Source: Ceratothoa steindachneri (lineage: Eukaryota > Arthropoda > Malacostraca > Isopoda > Cymothoidae). Taken from it: a stretch of 64,000 nt of DNA. The position numbers were made by a program, and so were the translations under genes. Within the stretch, counting starts at the first letter, position 1. Every line of letters begins with the position of its first letter. Shown here in pieces: positions 43,062 through 53,690 of the stretch. The notes under the pieces were generated by a model that was given only the letters and a program-made list of their open reading frames with translations, was not told the origin of the DNA and did no database searches. The DNA is taken from NCBI GenBank assembly GCA_963969495.1, contig OZ018326.1, positions 155,372,306 to 155,436,305 on the forward strand, given 5' to 3'.

Positions 43062-46000
43062 TGTCCTGGGTAGGACAATAAACTGTATCCAGTGGTAAAG
43101 GCTCTGATTGGGGACTTTTGGAGTTGTAGGGAAAGTGGAGTTACCCTTTAATTAGTCATTGCTCCCAGGTCCACTCTGATGCGGAGTGGTAGCACCTATT
43201 TAGGGTTCTTGTTGCCTTGTAAGATACACGACTCTCTAGGCAAAGGTTAGGAGAAGGAAAACTCTGAATTCAAACCATTTGCTGCCTTGCAAGTTGCGCC
43301 TCTTTACGCAAAGGCTAGGATTACAGCCGATAACTGTGGTTGGTATAAGCAAGAGGATGCTACCGTAAAAATATGCTCCAACATAAGAGATGACGAATAC
43401 GGACGAAATGGCCCCCAGTCCCCGGCAGCCCTTCAGTGGGCAGGGGTTGCGAAGAATCTCTGGGTGGAGTGTTCATGCACACAAAGGTAGAGATGGGAAA
43501 AGAGTTAAGGGTGTGCACTGTAAATGTTGGGATGATAGTTGGAAAGAGTAGAGGTGGTGGAGATGCTGGCTGGGAGGAGGGTGGACATCTGTTGCGTGCA
43601 AGAGGTGCAGTACAGATGAGAGGGGTGTAGAATGTTTGGTTGTGGAGAGGGGCAGTCAAGTTATGGTTGTCGGGAGAGAAGAAGAAATCAGGAGGTGTTG
43701 AAATAATGGAGAGAGAAGATTTAGTGGAGGATGTGATAAAAGTAGAAAGGATAAATTCAAGAATAATGAGGATACAGATTGTAATGGGAAGGAAAGTTGG
43801 GCATATATTTTCAGTATATGCACCACAAGCTGGTAGGATGGAAGAAGAAAAGGAAGCTTTCTGGGGGTGTATTAGATGATGAGATGGTAGCAGTGTCATA
43901 TTCAGAGGTAGCAATTGTTGCTGGATATCTAAATGGACCCATTGGAGAGGACAGAATAGGTTTCAAAGAAGTCATGGGAGCGCATGGATTTGGAAGGAGA
44001 AAAGATATTAGAATTTTGTCAGGGTAAAGAGCTAAGGGTCATAAATACCATGTCTAAAAAGGATGAGGAGAAGATAATCACATATAAGAGTGGAGGAGTG
44101 GAAAAACAAATTGATTATATACTGCTGAAGAAGGATAGGGAGATAGATATATGTAATAGATTGTAAGGTCATCAAAGGAGAGGCATGTTTAACCTAACAC
44201 CGACTACTGTGTGCAGATCTAAAAGTGAGGAACTTGAAGATAAAGAGAAAGCAGAGGTGATAAGAAAATAAAAGAGTGGAAACTGAAGGACGAGGAAATG
44301 CAAAGATGATTTGAAATGAAGGCGCAGCAGAAAAATAACAAACAGAGGCGGTTGGAAACAACAGTGAAAATATCCTGGAGGCTACAAAGGAAGTCTGTGG
44401 TGAAACCACAGGACAAAAGAAAAGAGAGAAACATGGCAGCGGAATGAAGCAGTGTGGGAAAAGAAAAGAGCTTATAAAAGATGGCAAAGAACATGGAATG
44501 AAGAGAATAAGAGAGAATATAAAGAGAAAGGAAGACAAGCAAAATGGGTAGTAGCCAGAGCAAAGAGGCTGACATGGGAAAGTTGGAAGGAGGAATTGAA
44601 TAGTAGTAAGAAGCAAAAAGAAATGTTTAGAATTGCAAAACAAATGAAGATCGAAAAGATGTAATCGGAGGAAAGTATATAATGGATAAAAGAGGAGTTA
44701 TCAAGATACAAAAAGAAGAGATACTAGAGAGATGGAAGGGTTACTTTGAAAACATATTAAATGAGGAAAATGAGCACTATCTGTAAGAGATGGGTGTAGT
44801 AGATGGGGATGAGAGAAGAGATCTCAAAGGAAGTGAAAAGAGCAATGAAAGAAATGAAAAGTAGAAAAGCACCAGATCCATCAGGAGTGAAAAGTGACTT
44901 GCTAAAGAGAAGGGGGAATTATAGGAGAACTGACGAGAGTATTCAGAAGCATTCTTGACAAGGGAGAGATTCTAGAAGATTGGAAGAACAGTGTGACTGT
45001 CCCAATTTATAAAGGAAAAGGAGATGTTTTGGAGTGTGGAAAATATAGAGGAATTAGCCAATTGGAGCATGGAATGAAATTGTTTGCAAAGGTGTTGAAG
45101 GAGAGGTTGAGGAAATTGATAAAAGTGGATGGTCGGCAGTTTGGTTTTAGGCCAGGAAGGTCGACAATAGATGCAATTTTTATTATGAGGTAAATTCAGG
45201 AAAAGTTCAGTGAAAAGAAGAAGAAACTGTATCATGTCTTTGTGGAGCTGGAGAAGGCCTTCGATCGAGCGACAGGGAGAGCGATTGAGCAGGCACTGAG
45301 GAGGCAAAAACTGCCAGAAAGGCTCATGGCTACAGTCATATTTCTGTATGTGAAATCAAGGTCAAAGGTGAAAACAGTGGCAGGAACATCAGAGGCTTTT
45401 GATATAAAAGGAATGCACCAGGGATCAGCTCTTATTCCGTTACTCTTTATCACAGTAATAGAAGAGGCTACTAAATTGGCAAGAGGAGATGGCCCATGGA
45501 AGTTATTGTAAGCTGATGATCTGGTGTTGACAGCGGAATTAAAGGAAAAAGTGGCTGATATGTTCAACAGATGGAAGGAAGAAATGGAGATGTGTGAGGA
45601 AGAAGGAGGATGGTAATGACGAGGGTGTCAGGTTGGTGGTGGATGGAGGTGTGTTGGAAGTACAACAGTTCTATTACCTGGGAGATGTATTGGATTGTGA
45701 AGCAGGAGGGAAGATAGCAGTAAGAGCGAGAGTAGTAGCTGCATGGGATAGATGGCGAGAAATAGCCAGTTTATTAGTGAACCGCAACATAGGATTAAGG
45801 AGCAGAGGAAGGATATATGAAGCCTGTGTGAGATCTGCTCTTTTGTATGGAGCAGAAACATGGGCACTGGTGAGCAGACTGATGGATATTCTATGCTGTT
45901 GTGATCGCAGGATGCTGAGGTCAAGTAGTGAAGTGGCAGAGATGTGTGGGGTTGAGGACATTTCTGCTAAGTTGTGGCAAAGAAGATTGAGATGGTTTGG

Positions 46001-46167
46001 ACAAGTGAAAGGAACAGAGAGGGGGGCGTTGGGTGAGGTGGAGGGGTTGAGTGACGACGGCCAGTGGGAAGGCCAAGGAAAAGGGGAAGCAGGTGTGTGA
46101 GGGAGGATAGTCATCGCCCGTCCAACCCCATAATGGGAAAACATGGACGTTAAACGAAAATGATGAT
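43062..46167 (+). mobile_element. Family B LINE copy B2 (RTE-like), with target-site duplication
   Basis: About 3.1 kb, bounded by 16-bp direct repeats (43046-43061, 46167-46182). The 5' UTR has two 'TTGCCTTG...GGCAAAGGYTAGG' modules (about 43213 and 43281). The endonuclease is read in pieces: 'MGKELRVCTVNVGMIVGKSR' (43494), 'FSVYAPQAGRMEEEKEAFWG', 'VAGYLNGPIGEDRIGFKEV', 'TYKSGGVEKQIDYILLKKDR'. RT: 'VPIYKGKGDVLECGKYRGIS', 'FGFRPGRSTIDAIFIMR', 'LEKAFDRATGRAIEQALRR', 'MHQGSALIPLLFITVIEEAT', 'ADDLVLTAE' (about 45511). The C-terminus (45594-46100) has 'SALLYGAETWAL' and 'WQRRLRWFGQVKG'. It ends with (ATG)n at about 46160-46170. Frameshifts throughout; no active protein expected. Confidence 0.9.
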
Positions 46168-46182
46168 GATCGAAGCATGTGT
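46167..46182. repeat. Target-site duplication of B2 (right copy)
   Basis: Second copy of TGATCGAAGCATGTGT, overlapping the ATG-repeat tail by about 4 bases. Confidence 0.9.
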
Positions 46183-46640
46183 GAGGAAGGGGCTAAAGTA
46201 AATGCAGAATAGAGTTAAGGCAATGGTGTTTGGGGTGATGATGGGATTGGGGTTAATTGATTGATGGGAAAGGAGGAAAGACATGGAATGAGAGCCGTGG
46301 GAATGGACAATTTGAAAGGGATGTTGGGTGTGAAAATGGTAGATAAAGAACGAATAGGTAAGAGATATAGTGTATGGGGAAAGATTTGAATGAAGTTGAG
46401 AAAATGAATATTTATGAGGGGCATAAGAATATACGAGTGAAAGTGAAAGTGAGCATAGGGTTGGAAAGCTGCATAAAAGAATGGATTATGTGAGGTACAG
46501 ACAAATGGATAATAATGTGTATGATTGGTGTGCATGGAGGATGAAGCATTAAATAAGGGCAGTTCTTAACATAAAGTGAAAACCAGAAAGATTCTGACTG
46601 AGCTAAAAATGTCAATGTTCAGATTGAGAGTAGATACATA

Positions 46641-47029
46641 AATGGGCTGAGTACACAGTCTTATGAGGCAAAGGCAGCAAGGGAAGGGGAGGAGATGGGT
46701 ACTCATAATCTGGTAGGTTGGAGAAGTCTACTTTCAGGGTTATTTGTTGGACAGAGGTTTTGAAAGAAGCAATTGGGGTGGAAGCTTCCCAAAGACATTG
46801 AAGTTGGGGATTTCAACTTTTCAAGGATGAATGTAGATTTCTACAGAGTTGTTTTAATTGTCAATTTTCACTCGAAGATGAGTCTTGATTTATGTAAGTA
46901 GATAGGGTAGTCGAGGTTTATAGGGTAGTTAGCGATGCTTGAAAGGGATCAACCAGTTTCACTACTTAAAAAGATGGACAACCACCACATGAGATACTAT
47001 ATACTTATGGGTCAATTTGGGTTGAAGGG
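46641..47029. other. TRAPPC10 intron, unassigned
   Basis: Probably the decayed 3' part of the family C element, then unique sequence. No readable motif. Confidence 0.35.
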
Positions 47030-47770
47030 TGGGATTTTTAAAAATTATGATTATTATCTCTCCTTGGCGGCCGTCAGCGAGGCCACAGCTACCAGAATTT
47101 TTTTTTGTAAAAGGAAAAAAAACAAAAACCAACCCCACCATCAATATACAAATAAATATCTACAAAGCCTACCTCCGTTAGTGGCCTGAGCGTGCAACGA
47201 ACAAGTGAAATAATTAAATACTATGTAGTCCTCCAAAAACTCAATCACACCACAGTCCGGTGTGCAGGAGTCCCTCCCAAGGACTCAGGACAGGGGCAGC
47301 AAGCCCGCCCCTTGTGTATTTGGAAAAGTACCGCTCACAAAGCTACCCCAAACTCGGACATTCAACCAAAATTTGCCTTACTGTTTGTGGGACCAATCAA
47401 TTTGACAAAGGGTGCAGGAGAGCGGCCCATCCAATGAAACCGCGTCCAGCGAAAGTATCCGAGGCGACAGAGGAGGACCTGCTATCCCGTGGATGCATTC
47501 GGGGTAGTTCTAAGGTCAAAATCGGTGCGTAAGGGCGCGCAACTTTAAATTTCGGTGCGTCGCTAGTCTCTCATGCAACGCGAGCGGCTGTTCTGATTCG
47601 TACCATGCAGTCAGACTAGGGAAAAGCAAAACGGCTCTCTGGTCGCTCAGCTGGGCAGACAGCATGAAGTCCTTGCAAGCAGTCTCATTTCCAGGAACTA
47701 CATGTGAGGAGCCCAGCAACACACTATTTTGACATTCTCGGAATCTGGCAGCACGGATCATAATCCAAGT
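47030..47770 (-). pseudogene. Diverged family A LINE copy A8 (RNase H end, 3' UTR)
   Basis: The minus frame 47761-47516 reads 'VVPGNETACKDFMLSAQLSD' and 'HRNLKLRALTHRF', aligning with A6 'HVGIAGNEGAKESARTLRPD' and 'GNLKLRAIAPRLF'. The downstream C-terminal part and UTR are broken, ending near the T-run at 47099-47106. More diverged than other copies, so older or from a sister subfamily. Confidence 0.7.
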
Positions 47771-48299
47771 GGGGTGGTACCACTACAGGTCGTGTTATAG
47801 CCACTTACGAATGACTGACCACCCTTGAACTGTTTTCTCTTGTCCTAAAGGATGGCTAGAGTTTTAAAAACACACAAACTTTCCTGCTATGTCTGCATGT
47901 GATAGTCATGTTGGCAACAGATTAAGACACGATGGGAAAGGCGTATAATAGAGAAAGAACCATGTACCCACTCTTAACCGCCTCACTATAAATTATAGAG
48001 TAGATATGACTGTAGTCACATGTGAAATGGGCGAATTTGTTGGGTTGAGAGTTTATAATAATGTCATGTGTTTAATTATCTTGGATCAGGTAGCAACGCA
48101 TTCCATTCCGTACCTAGGTTAAGCTGGCCTCACGGTTTCTACCCCCTATGCTTTTTCCATCCTATGCCAGAGAAAGAGACTATTCACACTGTGAAATGGG
48201 ATTGGGTAAACGATGCCGAACATATTTGTCTCTGTGATCTCCTAAAAAAGTTCAAAATGCTTTGTTAGGGAGAGCAAAACCATACAGTGAAAGCCTTAC
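47771..48299. other. TRAPPC10 intron, unassigned
   Basis: Unique-looking sequence between family A copy A8 and exon E1. No gene or repeat recognised. Confidence 0.4.
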
Positions 48300-48406
48300 C
48301 TTCAAAGTCTTCTGTTGCGGTAAACATGGAGTTAAAAGCGTCGATTCGCGCAGCCATGTAGCTCTCGACAGGGCACGCGGACAGCTGAACGCACGTCTTG
48401 ATGTAC
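48300..48406 (-). CDS. TRAPPC10: TRAPPC10 exon E1 of this window (internal exon of the gene)
   Basis: Acceptor with a long pyrimidine tract (TCGTTTCCCTTTTTCCTTCTGAAG), donor 'TTTGAAG|GTAAGG'. Reads 'YIKTCVQLSACPVESYMAAR', 'IDAFNSMFTATEDFE', then joins E2 through a Gly codon. It corresponds to human 'NYLQTSSLLASDHHLTEEER' and 'KHFCQEILDFASQP'. Earlier exons (N-terminal half of the protein) were not found up to 64000, so the preceding intron probably exceeds 15 kb. Confidence 0.85.
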
Positions 48407-48639
48407 CTTCAGAAGGAAAAAGGGAAACGAGGGATTTCTTTTATTGTCATCCGAAAAGGGACCGTGCCTTCCGTGGCTCAACGCGAGCACGTGGATCCGC
48501 AGCTGTATATTTTTCCAACTTTCTAGCGGAGATGCCTAAGCTGGTTGTTGATTTTTAGTTTTAAGTAAAAACAAATGGAACAGAAGTTTTAAAACATTGT
48601 TTTTCTTACATTTTCAGTGACAGGCCAGATAATCAACTT

Positions 48640-49625
48640 CACTGTGTGAATCGAGTGGGTGCATGGAATGTGGTGTGAAGGAGGGAAATGGTAGTAAATA
48701 TATAAAATGGATTGAAGAGGATGTGTCGGATATAGAGAATGGAGTGAAGGCGTGACAGTACTTGGTATGAATGTGAGAGTTTGAGATTTACATAGGCTGT
48801 AAGTGTGTATGATTGTAGTGTAAAGACCACTAAATGATAGAAGTGAAGCTGTGAAAGCGATGGTCTGGAATGACTTGGGACGCATGATGGAATTGAGAAT
48901 GGGTATTAGTTGATGGTTGTAGGAGACATGAATGAACAAATAGGTGACAATGATAAAAGGGATGAGTGCAGCTTTTGCCACACCCAAAGATAATTAAAAA
49001 TTGGAGAGAGGGTGGTGGGGTTCTGGGTGGAAATAAATTTATGTGTAGCAAACATTTCATCACAAAGATGTGCATAAATACACTTGGTCTGGGCAAAGGT
49101 GAGAGTGAGAATTGAGATTATGATTGCTAGAATATGCTGCGGGATGTATTTAAAGGTGTAAGAGGTATGAGTATGGGACTATCTGATCACATGATGGTGC
49201 TGTGTAGTTAAAATTTGTTGTTACATAGATGAGAAGATGTGAGAATGGTGGAAAGGAAAGGGGAATCAGAAGCTAAAGGTTATTAACTCAGGGAGAAAAG
49301 GGAGATTATGTTAAAGTGTTTGAGAGTAGAAGAGAGGAGATAAGTGCGAGTGTGGAGATAAAGTAAATGTGGAACAAAGTCAAAGAAGTGGTAGTAGGTG
49401 GTGAAAGGGCCATGTGTATGTGGGGTGCCAGCACTGGAAGGAGGAAGCAATATTATAAATTGTGGTGTAGTTGAAAGCAAAAACAAAGCATACATGCAAA
49501 TGCTTAATAAGTACAGATGAGAATGACAGGGTGATGTGGTTAAATGCATACAAGATGAAGAAGAAAGTGAAATGAGTGATTAAACAGAGTAAGAAGCAGC
49601 AAATGAAGCATATGGCATAGAGATG
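48640..49625 (+). pseudogene. Decayed LINE endonuclease and linker (family C, copy 3)
   Basis: Plus-strand reading in broken frames: an endonuclease piece 'FHHKDVHKYTW' at about 49055-49090 (compare the common 'HKDIHKYTW' of such LINEs), 'GTI-SDH'-like sequence near 49175, and from about 49500 the linker with 'KQQMKHMA' like that at 240-320. The long minus-strand open frames here are complement artefacts. Confidence 0.5.
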
Positions 49626-49757
49626 AATGAGGATAGCGAAGGGAACAGGAAGGTGAATGAGGATCCCGATGGGAACAGGAAGGTGAACAAAGATCCCAAT
49701 GGGAACAGGAAGCTGAATGAGGATCACAATGGGAACAGGAAGGTGAATGAGGATCCC
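49626..49757. repeat. 30-bp minisatellite, about 4.4 units
   Basis: Imperfect units of GGTGAATGAGGATCCCGATG + GGAACAGGAA. The 30-bp period keeps both strands open (10-residue repeats such as 'VNEDPDGNRK' on plus and 'ILIHLPVPIG' on minus), which makes spurious ORFs. It lies exactly between the decayed family C LINE and family A copy A7. Confidence 0.9.
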
Positions 49758-49769
49758 AATGATAAAGAT

Positions 49770-51734
49770 AAAGATTTGGAGGCGTCTCCTGGTCCCCATC
49801 GTATGGAGAGTCTCCATGATACCGTATCGCCATGCGGTATCATAAGCCGACTCCAGATCGAAAAACACCGTGGCGTAGTGCTGCCTACGAAGGAAGGCCT
49901 CGCAGACGGCATTTTCCAATTGGAACAAGGCATCCCACGTGGAGTGGAACTTGCGAAAGCCACCCTGTGCATAAGACAGATGGCCTCCGCTCTCTAAAAA
50001 AAAATGCTAATGTAACATTTGTCTATTTCTCCGTCAATTTGCACACGCAGGTTAGTAAGATTGAGCGGAAACCGGCAGGGGTAGAGTGATCTCCCCCTGG
50101 TTTGAGAAAAGCGAGCAGAGCAATTCGCCAGGAGTCTGGGAGGATATCCTCTACTCAGATCCTGTTGAACAAATCTAACAGAAAGGCCATGCCTCGCTCA
50201 CCCAGGTGTCGAAGCATGGCATACGGGACATTGTTCGGACCAGGGACGGTGTCCGCGCACGAAGCGAGAGTGGATCGCAACTCACTCAATGTAAGCCTAT
50301 TGTTGAAGGGTTCTCCGCCTCTGGAAGTAAAGTCCAGTCGGTGGCCTTCAGCGATATCACGACGTGCAATAAATGCTGGCGGAAAACTCGGTCGCGAGAC
50401 CACAGACGGGGTTCCTAAATGTGCATGCATAAACATATGCACAATTCGGACACTATTCTTCAACTCGTCGATCAGGTGGACAAGGACCTGACACCTGGGA
50501 TTGATCGAGAGGGAATGTCTACCGTTCAAATCTCTGAGCAGTAGAAAGGTCTGAGGCACCCGTGCCACAACGAGGCGGACCCCCGTATCGAAGTCGGCCG
50601 ACGGTGGAATGTACGTAGAAATAACAGTGTACTTCCTATCCATGTGTAGCTGCACTACTACTGCTTTGAAGGAGGTATTTATGGCAAATAGAAGAACAGA
50701 CATCATGGCGAGTGTAAATCGCGCATCATCCCGCCCGACCCTCATCCCGTGGTGGTGGGATCTCAAAACCCTTATAACCCGGGACGATCCGCTTCCTGAG
50801 CGGCCATGATTTCCTTCTCCAGGAGATACAAGCTAAATTGTGTCGAGGAAGCGGGGTGCGGCTATCCGCAATGGTCATATAAGGACTTATCAGAACGCCA
50901 TTGTGCAACTTACACAGAATTCGGGTAAATCCGACTTTGCACGTCTACAGGAGATTCGTATGGCCGAAGCGGTGGCAGTAATAGCACCCCCGTAGCAGTG
51001 AAAGAATACCTTGCGAAAGTTCAGGAGCTTGTGCAGACTGTGGAGGGGCGGACTCGGGTTATGTGTCTGACAACGAGCCATGGTTCGCCCCTTGAAAGAG
51101 CCTGTTATCTGGGGTGGGGTTCCCTTCGGGACCATCTCTACCTCAGGAGGGGCCTCCTGGTGGCTATCTCCAGCCAAGGTGTCAAGAATCCCAACCGGGG
51201 ACTCATAGGGCCTATGGCTCGTCACTGGTGCCGACATGACGACCCGCATTGGTAAGAAAGAAGGAGCGGGTATTTCGGCTCGCATCAACTTGACAAACCT
51301 CGGATCGACGAGGTGAATGGGCAAGGCCCAAGAGACGATGCCGCCTCTTACCTTCTAAGGGAATTGTGGCCGATCACCTGACCCCAACGAGAGGGGCGTG
51401 TCCTTTGTCTCGCTGTCTTCATAGTTGGCCCCTGAGAAAGCAACGGGGGACCCGCTGCAAGTGGAGAGTGGCTGGGAGGCAAATTTGAAAAGAGGGTAAG
51501 TGGGAACCCCCTGAAACACGTCAAAGAAGGATAGGGAGACGCACCCTCTCCGCTGGAAGATTCTTGAAGAGGGCCTTTCCATCCCATAGGTGGGACTTCT
51601 CGGGGGCGGCGCTGTATTTTAGCACCTCGTCCGCACCAACACCAAGGTGGGGCGAGAATTGAGAGAGGAGAACGTAGTCTGAAATGTTGAACAACTTTGG
51701 AGAACAATCGAAAATTCCTTGCATTTGTGAGCAA
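49770..51734 (-). mobile_element. Family A LINE copy A7, rearranged
   Basis: From the 5' side on the minus strand: ORF1 region (about 51734-50800) with a broken CCHC motif ('CYYCHRFGHTNLL' in one frame near 50975), then a join at about 50780-50800 into the endonuclease ('FLLLRDLNGRHSLSINP'), a second join at about 50385-50420 into the RT start ('FTSRGGEPFNNRLTLSELRS', 'PYAMLRHLGERGMAFLLDLF'), and RT palm ('FFDLESAYDTAWRYGIMETL') breaking off near 49770 at the minisatellite. RT core, RNase H and 3' UTR are absent. Confidence 0.8.
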
Positions 51735-51883
51735 TGAAAAGAAAATAGGGGGAGTTGGTAGGCTATATCCCGAGTCCAGCTGCTCCTGTCTATCCCGTCT
51801 CGGGATTTCTGACTTTTCTGGGTTCCTGCCTGGGTGCGTTAAAGAATGGTTTTCACAACCTTAGGCCAGAGACCCACACCGAC

Positions 51884-52030
51884 TTGGGACGTAATACTCG
51901 TAATCCTCGCCATGACGGCCAGGATCTGAAGATTTGTTGTGGCGAACCAGAGATGGGACCCCAAGACTTTTAGTTGGCCTGGCAGCTAACAAGGCAGTAA
52001 AGCCAGAAGGCCACAAGCAGTGCAGCATTA
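51884..52030 (+). repeat. 147-bp direct repeat, copy 1
   Basis: Starts TTGGGACGTAATACTCGTAA and ends GCAGTGCAGCATTA. Repeated at 52108-52254 with about two substitutions; the copies are 224 bp apart (77-bp spacer). No coding motif recognised. Confidence 0.9.
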
Positions 52031-52107
52031 GTTACACAGTGGCCTGTCGTTCCCCAAACGTCGCAGCTCCCAACTGGGAAGCCAGAGAGGCAGGGTGGAT
52101 ATCCTTA

Positions 52108-52254
52108 TTGGGACGTAATACTCGTAATCCTCGCCATGACGGCCAGGATCTGAAGATTTGTTGTGGCAAACCAGAGATGGGACCCCAAGACTTTTAGTTG
52201 GCCTGGCAGCTAACAAGGCAGTAAAGCCAGAAGACCACAAGCAGTGCAGCATTA
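52108..52254 (+). repeat. 147-bp direct repeat, copy 2
   Basis: Second copy of the 51884-52030 repeat. High identity suggests a recent duplication. Confidence 0.9.
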
Positions 52255-52474
52255 TGCACCTGAGAACGACCACAGAGAGGTGGTCAGCCCATTACAGGCA
52301 CGGAAGTTGTGTTAAAGGGGCAAAGAGATATTCCCATCGCCTGATCTCTTGCAACCAGCGGGCGTTGTTTATAGAGGTCCCAAAGCCTCTTTTCTGACAC
52401 GGCATGAGGTAGCTGGTCAGGTCCTTAAGCCTAGATAAAGGATTGAGGCATAGTTGTAGAGAAAAAGGAATGTT

Positions 52475-52606
52475 GAGAGGGAGCGAGAAGGAAGCGCACC
52501 AACAATTTTTCCTGGTTCCGTCAATGAATTCGGTTTAACAAAGTGATGGGGCGTCCCTAATTTTCACTTTGACCGGGTGAGAACAGTTCCTTCTGGTACC
52601 AAGTGC
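52475..52606 (+). repeat. Diverged partial copy of the 427-bp repeat
   Basis: 'GAGCGAGAAGGAAGCGCACC', 'GTGATGGGGCGTCCCTAATT' and 'GGTACCAAGTG' match, with many differences, the first third of the tandem units that follow. It suggests that an older repeat was present before the 427-bp duplication. Confidence 0.7.
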
Positions 52607-53460
52607 AGGTAGACAAAAGCTTGGGGGAGGTAGTTGTAAAGTAAAAAAATAAAATAATAATAAAAGCGCTGATAGGGAGCGAGGAGGAAGTGCACCAACA
52701 ACTTTAACAGGCCCCATCAGTGTATTCGAATCAACCCAGTGACGGGGCTCTCCTAATTTGCACTCAGGCCGGGAGGACGTGCGGCTTCTCCAGGTACCAA
52801 GTGTAACAAGCTACACAGAGTCCCTTTTGCAGTGTCACCTGACCTAAATCCCATTGGAAATCTATGTCAGTATTTGAAAAAAAGCAGTCCTCCTACGCAA
52901 GCCCCAAACCTATGCCCACGAGAAATGGTAAAAAAAAAATCCCAAAAGAAAGCTGCCAAAAGCATATAAGGGGCTATAAATTACGGATGCAGCAAGTTAT
53001 TATGGCCAACGGGTGTTGTACCAAGTATTAACCAGGTAGACAAAAGCTTGGGGGAGGTAGTTGTAAAGTAAAAAAATAAAATAATAATAAAAGCGCTGAT
53101 AGGGAGCGAGGAGGAAGTGCACCAACAACTTTAACAGGCCCCATCAGTGTATTCGAATCAACCCAGTGACGGGGCTCTCCTAATTTGCACTCAGGCCGGG
53201 AGGACGTGCGGCTTCTCCAGGTACCAAGTGTAACAAGCTACACAGAGTCCCTTTTGCAGTGTCACCTGACCTAAATCCCATTGGAAATCTATGTCAGTAT
53301 TTGAAAAAAAGCAGTCCTCCTACGCAAGCCCCAAACCTATGCCCACGAGAAATGGTAAAAAAAAAATCCCAAAAGAAAGCTGCCAAAAGCATATAAGGGG
53401 CTATAAATTACGGATGCAGCAAGTTATTATGGCCAACGGGTGTTGTACCAAGTATTAACC
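52607..53460 (+). repeat. Tandem duplication of 427 bp, two apparently identical units
   Basis: Unit 1 is 52607-53033 and unit 2 is 53034-53460. Every base I compared is identical, including homopolymers, so it is either a very recent duplication or an assembly artefact. Each unit contains a Tc1-type transposase C-terminal remnant. Confidence 0.92.
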
Positions 53461-53690
53461 ATGTCTGTTTAAAAGGGTGTGAACAATTTTGATTTATGGG
53501 AAATTAATAAATTTGGTATATGGAATTTAACTAAAAAATAATCAAACTGTAATTTGTCTTAATTAATTATTAAATGTCACCTTTTGTGTTTAGGTTATCT
53601 AAGAAATTGATAGTATATTTCCTATCAATTCATTAAGAATGAGGGTGTGTGAACAATTTTGATCGCCACTCTAAAACATAGAATGGATGA
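52840..53690 (+). pseudogene. Tc1-like transposase C-terminal remnant, duplicated
   Basis: Each unit reads 'SPDLNPIGNLCQYLKK' (about 52840-52890 and 53267-53315). In Tc1 transposases this is the 'SPDLNPIENLW' motif, whose Glu is the third catalytic residue (DD34E); here both units have Gly. After unit 2, 'GTGTGAACAATTTTGAT' at about 53480 and again at about 53647 resembles the 3' end of Tc1-like elements. No N-terminal part seen. Confidence 0.75.

Larger units (their letters stand above)
42860..46640 (+). pseudogene. Decayed family C LINE RT, split by family B copy B2
   Basis: Before the insertion: 'EVKVGVRAKGMRLNLKDF' and a decayed catalytic box, 'CWSIAHDxILVSESERNWEM'. Skipping 43062-46167, the reading continues 'LIEACVRKGLKVNAE', a stop, 'SKAMVFGV', and later 'RAVGMDNLKGMLGVKMVDKE'. 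This is the normal motif order of a LINE RT (YADD box, 'GLKVNAEKSKVMV', 'MDNLRGLLGI'). The two halves are therefore one old element. Many stops. Confidence 0.75.

Noticed and set aside
48262..48558. Plus-strand ORF over TRAPPC10 exon E1
   Set aside because: Shadow of the minus-strand exon, which has both splice sites and fits the protein.
49623..49997. Plus-strand repeat protein with 10-residue units
   Set aside because: Product of a 30-bp minisatellite running on into antisense LINE sequence; no start context or domain.
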